Origin: Eukaryota sp. TZLM1-RC
Lineage: Eukaryota > Metamonada: BaSk clade
NCBI GenBank assembly: GCA_040285825.1
Contig: JAUPSS010000004.1
Location: forward strand, 2,584,550-2,648,549
Direction: 5' to 3'
DNA: 64,000 nt
The notes under the pieces are model-generated. The model saw nothing but the letters and a program-made list of their open reading frames with translations, was not told the DNA's origin and searched no databases. Both the position numbers and the translations under genes were made by a program. Shown here piece by piece: positions 56,924 to 64,000 of the stretch (position 1 is its first letter; each line of letters starts with the position of its first letter).

Positions 56924-57239
56924 AAGAGAAATGCAAACATCTGCTGATGGTCAAGTCAAATTGAACGAAAAACAAAATGCTTGGGAAAAGAGAATTAATT
57001 TGCCTCCAAATTGATGTTTCAAAGGATGATGTAATCAGAGGAAAAACATTCAGTAGAGTAAACAAAGAAGAGAGAGACAACGTAACGCAGTATGGAATAA
57101 TGGGAAAAAAAGACAATAGGAGGGCCTGGACCGTGAAAAGCGAGGTTTTCAACAATCATGATGGAGAGGAAGGAAGTTCTATGCTGGGGGGAAAAACCTC
57201 AAAAACTGTACCATGCGTGGCATCATATGCATAAATGGC

Positions 57240-57846
57240 ATGCGCCGTACACATATGACATGGTCAAAAAATGACTATTGCATAACACTGGATATTTTTG
57301 ACGTGAGACTTGCAATGTACTGGTTTATCAGGGGTAGCTTGTGTTTTTGAATCAAAATGGCTTCCTCAGAATCTGAAATGCACGCTTCTTCTTCCAACTC
57401 TATATCAAAAAAATAGGGCGGACCTGCTCCGCGTCAATATCCTATTGAACAGAGGTCGAAGTAACAATTGTTTGAAGTCCAGAGGAAGACCGGAAGCTAA
57501 TGCTTCCACGGTTTTGGAATTCGGTGGACCAGGCGGTGTCAATAGTAGAAGGAGAACGGAAATGGGAATCAGCTGGGAGGTTATGTGAAACATAAAACCT
57601 AAGCTCTTCAAAAGTCAGGAGAAGCTTCTCGATGGGAGGCAAGGAGGAAGGGAGCAATTAGGGTGAGATGATCCTTGGGATCAACAGAAATATCTGTTGG
57701 GTCACGTACATTGAAAAATAGCGTTATCAACAGGAACTGGCAGTTCATCTATGCCACAAGAAAAATCAACAGGAATAAAAACAGGAAACTAAATAAACTA
57801 ATGACACCTTTTCCTTGAATTCACTACTACTAAATATGGTAAAATC
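57240..57846. other. Unrecognised ORF-like region
   Basis: Overlapping frames on both strands (57310-57588 +; 57657-57405 -) with higher G+C than the flanks. The minus frame ELRFYVSHNLPADSHFRSPS looks most protein-like. No family assigned; mobile origin is likely. Confidence 0.3.
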
Positions 57847-58776
57847 TAGCGATGTGCATTGTCCGGAATAGGCGGACTACGAACTAGTCCGTTCAAACAA
57901 ACTACGGATTAGACTACCCTGAAACTAAACGGACGAACTACGGACTAGACTAGCTGATCAACAAACGAACAACGAACGAACTAATCTCTAGTCCTTAGAT
58001 CATTCAAACACACTACCGACTAGTTTATTAATTGTTTAAGCAGACCAAAGACTAGTTCATCGGTTGATTAAATGCTTTACGGACTACCTTGTGAAATATA
58101 GCAGTTGACAAGAAAGTATTTCAACCATATTGAAACACATGAAAAAGCATCAACCATGTATTAAATCTTCTGAAAGTCGGCTTTTTTTTCAATCAATATC
58201 AACCCTCCCTTCTCAGAGAGAAGGTAAAAGAGAAACACATTCTAAACCACATTTTTACCCAGTCCACATAAAAAAATCTCTATTTTGTTTTAAATAAACG
58301 ACACCAATGCTGGATAACATACATAAATTTATCCGTGTTCTGCAAAAAAAATAATAAACCAATATCAATAATTAATCAAGTTCGAGCTGCCAGCCATTAA
58401 CAACCCAAGATTTTAAAGAGACTAGCACTCTCATCTTTAAGGGTAAGCTCTTATCTAAAGAAAACATGAAGGCTATTCCAAGCTTGTCGTAGAGATAGAA
58501 GGACCAGATCAACTTTAGGTCATCATCATTAGGTTTTGAGGAAGGAGAAGAAGACATTAGGTTGAAAGATTTAAAACACCACAATAAGGCAACAGTGATG
58601 AATGTCTGCCTTGTAGAACATTGGTATTGGTGATTTATCTATAAATAGAGTTCACAGTCATATGTATATTTAAATAAAATAGCTATTGACATAATCATTC
58701 TATATATGCAAATACGAACGAACTACGGACCAGTGCGTACACTAGTCCAAAGTTTAATGTTTTGCCCATCTCTACT
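57847..58776. mobile_element. Small non-autonomous hAT element
   Basis: The ends TAGCGATGTGCA and (reverse) TAGAGATGGGCA resemble hAT terminal repeats. The flanks GTAAAATC and CTAAAATT agree at six of eight bases, suggesting an old 8-bp target duplication. The inner ends carry many GGACTAGTCCGTT-type repeats (57880-58090 and 58715-58750). It holds only a 70-codon transposase tail. Confidence 0.7.
58372..58584 (-). pseudogene. hAT transposase C-terminal tail
   Basis: LPLKMRVLVSLKSWVVNGWQLELD parallels the last residues of the transposase ending at 30963 (VRAVLCLRSWLDNGFDLI). Only this tail remains inside the small element. Confidence 0.6.
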
Positions 58777-59350
58777 AAAATTCCAACCGAAGTAGCTTCA
58801 GAACATTTTACACAATTTCAGGAAACTGCAAAGATTTGAACTCGCACTGTGGAAAGAGGGCCTCTTTATGCAACACTATAGTGTGTCAGTGAATGCTTAA
58901 TCATAAAATCCTTCTCTATCTGTAATATCGGTATGTGCAACAAATTCTTGAGTTGTTCACTGTCTACAGATATAAAGCTTTCAAATGTTCTATTTTCTTC
59001 CAGTTTTTGCTTCAACTTTTGCAAACAGTTAAACACACGAAAGAGCCAAGGTTCCTGGCTGGATGAAATTCTTTTGTGTTTTCCATAAGCATTTATAGTT
59101 TAACCAACAATTTATAAACCAACAATAAAGCACTAGATGGTACCCAGGTGATTAATAGTAAACACTGAAAATACTAGCTGCACTAAATGTTACTCTTCAA
59201 CTGAAACAAGACATTAATTTCATTTCTCCTTATCCTTAAATGTTTATCTCTGACCAAGTCTTTCAAATCTTGATAACAATGTAGTCGAATCTCCAGGATA
59301 TCTTCAACAACAAATGTGTTCGCACATTTTGGTTCTTACATACCTCTTTT
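58777..59350. other. Upstream region of orphan gene
   Basis: AT-rich; presumably contains the promoter of the 59351 gene. No motif recognised. Confidence 0.35.
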
Positions 59351-60148
59351 ATGTCCAAGTCTAAACGAACGATCTCCTACCCTGACCTGGAGGAGGTACA
59401 AGCTGCGGGAATAGGCACGGGTGTGCAAGAAGGTCTTGCTGTTAGAACTCCTTTAGAATCCAAAGCTCGTGGAACCAGGGGCTCAACAGTTACACCAGCC
59501 TATCAAGGACGTCATACTACAATTGAAGAACCAGCCAAAGTTCCACGAAAAGGCAAAACTACAACAAGGATGAGAATGAGGGTCCCTGTTTCTGACGAGT
59601 CTGTGGAGACAGAACCTGTTGCAACAATTAGTAAGCCAACATTGACAGATGATGTTGTTGATCAACCCATAGCAATTGAAGAACCTCCTACCAGAAGAGT
59701 CGCACACAAGACACTACACAAGTTCTTACGTTTGGAAGGACAGCGGGCTTTGGCTGAATGGGCCGCTCAAGCCCCAGCACAACACGATACAGTGTCCCAA
59801 ACATTCGTTGAGCTTAGTCGCTACCTACACTTCTACATTAGCAAAGACGCTGGTCCATTGCCTGAAGACATAGAAATCGATGTTGAACGATCTGTTGTTC
59901 CTTTGTATTCACAATGTCCCGTTGGATTTATGACTTGTGCTAAGCGACGTAGCTTCAGGAAGAGAGAAACTACATACGAAAGAGATTTTAGCCGTCCTTA
60001 TGGGATTGATTTTTGGGTGATGAACCTAAGTGAGTCAACAGTTGATGTTTTGGATCATATTCCTACATCATTGTTTCGAAGACTCAAGGATGCTGGTGAT
60101 GTTCTTTGCCGATATACGTATCAGTATTACATTCCAAGAGGCTATTAG
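59351..60148 (+). CDS. Orphan protein, 265 residues
   Basis: An uninterrupted frame starting MSKSKRTISYPDLEE. The first 110 residues are disordered and basic/Thr-rich with a KGKTTTRMRMRV stretch that could be a nuclear signal. Residues about 120-265 look folded: a HKTLHKFLRLEGQRALAEWA helix, a VELSRYLHFY helix, CPVGFMTCAKRRSF, then FWVMNLSESTVDVLDHIP and a terminal CRYTYQYYIPRGY. I do not recognise the family. ATG is favoured because the preceding bases contain stops. It could be a host gene or a gag-like protein; the intact frame in a decayed neighbourhood favours a functioning gene. Confidence 0.6.
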   Translation: MSKSKRTISYPDLEEVQAAGIGTGVQEGLAVRTPLESKARGTRGSTVTPAYQGRHTTIEEPAKVPRKGKTTTRMRMRVPVSDESVETEPVATISKPTLTDDVVDQPIAIEEPPTRRVAHKTLHKFLRLEGQRALAEWAAQAPAQHDTVSQTFVELSRYLHFYISKDAGPLPEDIEIDVERSVVPLYSQCPVGFMTCAKRRSFRKRETTYERDFSRPYGIDFWVMNLSESTVDVLDHIPTSLFRRLKDAGDVLCRYTYQYYIPRGY

Positions 60149-61795
60149 GCACGGTTTAATCTCAACTAGGATTTAGATTATTCACTTTTTGACTTGTAGT
60201 TTAAAAATTAATGGAACATTATACACTTTAGTCGTTCTAATTTAGGGACATTACAGATGAGACTAATTCCAACAGATAAAAGTGATAAAATGCAAGAAAT
60301 CAAAAATAAATAAAAAAAATAACAAAAAATAAAGTTTATTGGAAAAATATATTTCGTGTATTTAATAATCGAAATATTTAAATATGAAAGATGTAATAAA
60401 AAATGAAATTTCAATATCGAGTGTACAAAGTTTGTTCATAAAAATTGATCAAATAGGGAGGAAATGAGGAATCACAAAAACAATCAGAATCTTCAACATT
60501 CATAATACCCTCTTGCATCTTATCCTACTTCCCTACTTCTAAGAGTTCACTTAACACCTCCGAACAACAGCCACTGCTGATACACTACTCGAATTCCTGA
60601 TTTGATGTAGCATTCAGCTCCCATCAGTGAGGAATGGTTCTTGCAAAAAGTTAATTACCATTGAAGAGCAGACTGATAAGGACATTTTTGGTTCTTTGGA
60701 GTTGACATTTCAACTGAGGTACTCTCCGATTTTGTTGACGCAATCTCTCCAATATGTCTGCTTAGCTAACATCGAATGCTCCCCACTGGTACAACCCTAT
60801 TGTGCAACGATTAGAATGTTCCCTCTCACCAAATTGTAATGCATCAAGACACGCCACAATTCCCCCTTGAGTTCTTATCTTCCACAAACTCGATTGGAAT
60901 TGAACACCTGATCTTATTCCGATCGATCGGTGCAATAACACTTACCTTCTAATTGTCCTTTGTCCCTTGTTCATGTTGTTTCTTCTGTGTGCTTCTCTCC
61001 ATATTTTCAACCCTGATCAATTATTTTTTTGTACATTTTGGGAAGATATCTTTTTAATTCAGGTATCTGACTTTCTAAGAGTGGAAAACCCTTTTTATTT
61101 ATTTTCTCTGATCTACAAACCTGAAACTTTACACTTTTCGAGAAGATTCTTTTTCTAACACTTTTATTACATTTATTTTTATTTTGTCATTAATTTTGTT
61201 TATGTCTTTGTTTTGCATAATATTGGACCATTACCGACCACATGTCTAGAACTACAAAAGTTTCTGGATCTTTGCTATTTCACTGCCATGCCCGACCTAT
61301 TTAACTTCACCTAATGGGTGGGGGCTTTGATTAATGCGTTTATATTGTGTTTATAGACTTTATTTGTTACTATATAGCCTTGAATATGCACTTCTTTTAG
61401 ATATTTCTTATTAATCTTGGAAGTCATCAACTTTTCATCACCAACATTATTTTCATTTGGTATTTCAATATTCAATAATTAATGAAGAACTTGTTAGACA
61501 TACATTGGCTTGCTTATATGGTTTAGTTTCAGATGAGCTTTCCCTTCACTGTTTATTTCCTATGAATTTCCTTCTTCTTTTTGGTATTTACCAAATATTC
61601 ATTTATTTCTTTAGTCATAATTTACTCAATTTTTTGTTGTTTATTCCACTTCCAAATCAGCTGTCTTTTTTACACAATTCATCGTCAGTTGTCTATTTTT
61701 TCCCTTTTTTTCGATTGTTGAAATAATAAATTTGGAAACTTTTTTGTCAATTTTCAAGTGTTCAGGCAATTTACGTTTCAGTTTTTGTTGGTTGT
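60149..61795. other. AT-rich region without genes
   Basis: Short frames only, none with motifs. Confidence 0.4.
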
Positions 61796-61970
61796 CATTT
61801 AGAGGCTCTACCAAATATTGAGAGTAAATCTCTTTATTTAGAGTCTCTATTCATGAATACCTGAACGACTAAGTAATCATTAATCATTCAGTTTTTAACT
61901 GTTTGAAGTTGATTACGGTCAAGAAAGATCTAATTACGTGTTGCTGTATAGTCTACATGTTTCTAGATCT
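61796..61970 (+). repeat. Dispersed repeat R1, copy 3
   Basis: CAAATATTGAGAGTAAATCTC, TCAGTTTTTAACTG, GTTGATTACGGTCAAG in the same order as 41868-42050. No telomere-like tract lies beside this copy. Confidence 0.85.
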
Positions 61971-62069
61971 GATTATTTTTACTTACTTGTATATGAAGTT
62001 CCAAGTATCATAGCAAGTGTTTTCAGTGTTCTATATATGATGTCATTCAACCCTGTTGAGTTACTTTCC

Positions 62070-62280
62070 TCATTTATGTCCTAATCCTTGGATTTCAATT
62101 TTTCGTTGACCAATAGGAGCATACGTTGTTGTTTTCATAGGAACCCGTGGAGCCATTGTTTCGTCCATCATGAGCACAAGTCGAGGATGGTTTTTCTTTA
62201 CTCTGCACCAATACTGAATTAGTTTCCACACCAACAGTAAATTCTTTCTCATTGAAGTGCATTCTTTTCAGCGATTTATT
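62070..62280 (-). pseudogene. Pogo-type transposase fragment, first catalytic motif
   Basis: HPRLVLMMDETMAPRVP then TTTYAPIGQRKIEIQG parallels VLEMDEILAPWCP...YTYAEKGSETIKITG of the 33132 element. The upstream bases (ESRRNLLLVWKLIQYW-type) fit the linker. An isolated old fragment. Confidence 0.7.
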
Positions 62281-62809
62281 GTCTTTGCAATTGATCTACG
62301 AAGTCCAGACACTAGTCAGTGTTCCATATTTTCAATGGCAAATGTAAAAGAATCATGTATTTGTTAAAAAACTGTAAATGAATGGGAGTATGAGTTGATT
62401 TTCAAAGAAAACTCTAGATCATGAAGAAGGCCCAGTGAACAAATTCACTCTTTATTACACTTTATCTTTATCATCAAAATAGGAGAGTGTAGCAAGAGCT
62501 TCGGTTACAAAGTGGTAAAATTTACATAGTATTGTAGAGTACTTTGGTTATGTAGTGGCGAATTATTTGAAACGATTCAGAGCTGAACTTAAGGAAGGGT
62601 TTAAATTTACAAGAATACAAATGGGCGAACTCAGAACCATTTTTTGCTTTGTTGATGTGGGATCATCAGCATTTTCATGAATTTCCAAACGCTTTTGAAG
62701 TTTGTTAGTAGTTGAATAATCATTCTATGGTTTCACTTGAAGCTGTTATGTTTTATGGCAGAATTGACATTTTCACTCAGTTGCACAACGCTAATTTTTA
62801 TCACTAGGA
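62281..62809. other. Degraded sequence before hAT fragment
   Basis: A plus-strand piece near 62590-62650 (LNLQEYKWANSEPFFAFV) may be an eroded hAT segment; otherwise nothing. Confidence 0.3.
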
Positions 62810-63180
62810 ATTAAAGAAATGCTTGAAAGCGTTGGTGCTACGAAATTTATTCAAATCATCGGTGATGATGCTTGTGGTGGTGGCTGCTGTCGGAACAGTG
62901 ATTGGAAAAATTCTAGAATTTCTGCTGTGACGTGCAACTTCCACATGTTGATCCTTTCCTTGAAAATATGAATTTTACATTAGTTACTTTCTTACCGCTA
63001 CGCAAGACATTGTTCATGTTCTGAAAAAACTTCATATAATCATTGACCTATGGAACGCCATTTCGAACTTGCTGAGTATGTGGTGAAAGAACAAAGCACA
63101 ACAACAAACTATTGTTCAAAGTTAACCCGCTTCAAAGGTATGAACAAGTCCAATGCCACCCGATATAAAAAGAGCATCTT
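62810..63180 (+). pseudogene. hAT transposase (DUF659-type) fragment
   Basis: GIKEMLESVGATKFIQIIGDDACG gives the second catalytic Asp motif, CNFHMLI the C-x2-H motif, then MERHFELAEYVVKEQ and LTRFKGMNKS the following helices, with stops between. Confidence 0.65.
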
Positions 63181-63360
63181 GCTTATTGGTTTAACCTTTC
63201 TTTATAAATAATTGTTGTTGAAATTTGCACACTGTTACCAAATAGTGCATTCGTATGAACACACAATATTTACAAATAGCTGGGAATTGTTAAATTGGGA
63301 ACATTTCAAAATGCGCCCAAAATTCCCACTATTTTTTGAACCAATTTTAATCTAGGGTAC

Positions 63361-63440
63361 CATTATTTTGTCTAGGTCCCAGTATTAAACTAACACGCTC
63401 AGACTTGACTCCAAATTGAGTCTAACTCTTTATAAACTTA
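63361..63440 (-). repeat. End of a second hAT copy related to 29149-31245
   Basis: CTAACACGCTCAGACTTGACTC is the reverse complement, with small changes, of 31200-31221, and GTCTAGGTCCCAG corresponds to 31230-31238. An isolated inverted end. Confidence 0.75.
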
Positions 63441-63599
63441 CCATATTCCGAAAAAAAGGACTCACAAAATATGGCAACTAAAAAACTTGGCGAATATTCA
63501 AATCTCTTGTAAAATTCGCCATTAGTTTCCACCGATCATATCTTTTTTAAAAAATTCAAAGATTCAAAAGAAGTAGATGTATTTCAAGATCAATAACAT

Positions 63600-64000
63600 A
63601 AAGTTAAACAATAATACCATCCTTTTCTGAAGACAATTCATCTCCATCAATCCATTCCGGTCGATTTGCTGCTTCAAATACAACTTCGTTACCACCATTT
63701 TTTTTTCATCAAACTGTGCTCAAAGGTTTCAATAATCCATTCTCCAATTTTTTGGTTTAATAATGGAAGTGGCTACATCTAAGTTTACATTTTTTGGTTG
63801 AGTACCAGCATTGAAATCTTTGGAGAAGTTTCTCTGGGCACCAAACTGTAAATTTTGACTTCAGTTAATCTTTGAATGGTTTATTTACAGCAACATCCAA
63901 AATAGAAAAATGATGGGTTGCCTTGACATGAATTTCGTAGAAGTCAAGATTGAGTTCTGAGATGAAGGTTTTCAGCTGCTTTATGCTATGAGACCACTGA
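63600..64000 (-). pseudogene. Pogo-type transposase C-terminal fragment, runs off window
   Basis: At the right edge the minus strand reads QWSHSIKQLKTFISELNLDFYEI then FSILDVAVNKPFKD, matching HHWSHRT...LFSVLDIAINKPFKD of the 33132 element (last catalytic Asp). Frames after it are broken. Continues beyond 64000. Confidence 0.75.

Noticed and set aside
35475-61970. R1 repeats as solo LTRs
   Set aside because: No consistent TG...CA ends or target duplications could be seen, so the class is left open.

Overview
This is a eukaryotic nuclear window, most likely from a unicellular eukaryote with a transposon-loaded genome. The evidence is AT-rich DNA, a standard genetic code (TAA, TAG and TGA all end real genes), host-type genes with very short GT-AG introns (26-34 nt where I can reconstruct them), telomere-like TTAGGG/CCCTAA tracts inside the sequence, and dense nested mobile elements. 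I cannot name the organism. No rRNA, tRNA or CRISPR array was recognised.

Probable host genes are few and widely spaced: an Hsp70 ATPase domain fused through a coiled coil to a protein kinase (2863-5346, -), an acid-sphingomyelinase-like phosphodiesterase with two mini-introns (12647-14024, -), a secreted BPI/LBP-family lipid-binding protein with two mini-introns (20713-22194, +), a VPS9-domain Rab exchange factor (37581-39638, +) and an orphan protein (59351-60148, +).

Most of the rest is mobile DNA. Ty3/gypsy elements lie at 6016-10436 (tiny terminal repeats, no recognisable integrase), 23423-24950 (fragment), 31440-32560 (relic) and 50183-54567 (nearly complete: 94-bp identical TG...CA LTRs and a TGTGG target duplication). 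Two Fanzor-type (eukaryotic TnpB-like, RuvC) nuclease relics lie at 11097-12124 and 14517-16279. Three families of truncated reverse-transcriptase elements carrying a C-terminal zinc finger and restriction-like nuclease domain lie at 18673-20680, 22746-23195, 25385-25900, 26726-28393, 32705-35060 and 36960-37480. hAT elements lie at 28600-31245, 44560-46015 plus 55110-55870, 47680-49480, 57847-58776 and 62810-63440. A pogo-like element with exact TA duplication lies at 33132-34993, with pogo fragments near 62.1 kb and at the right edge. Tc1/IS630-like transposases lie at 46091-47186 and 49481-50182.

The 44.6-55.9 kb block is a nest: an old hAT split into two halves, Tc1/IS630-like copies inside it, a second hAT inside those, and the youngest gypsy element inserted last. 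The pogo element similarly interrupts an older retroelement nuclease reading frame at a TA. Many otherwise well-preserved element genes are broken by single-base shifts in A or T homopolymers, so some apparent pseudogenes may be sequencing artefacts.
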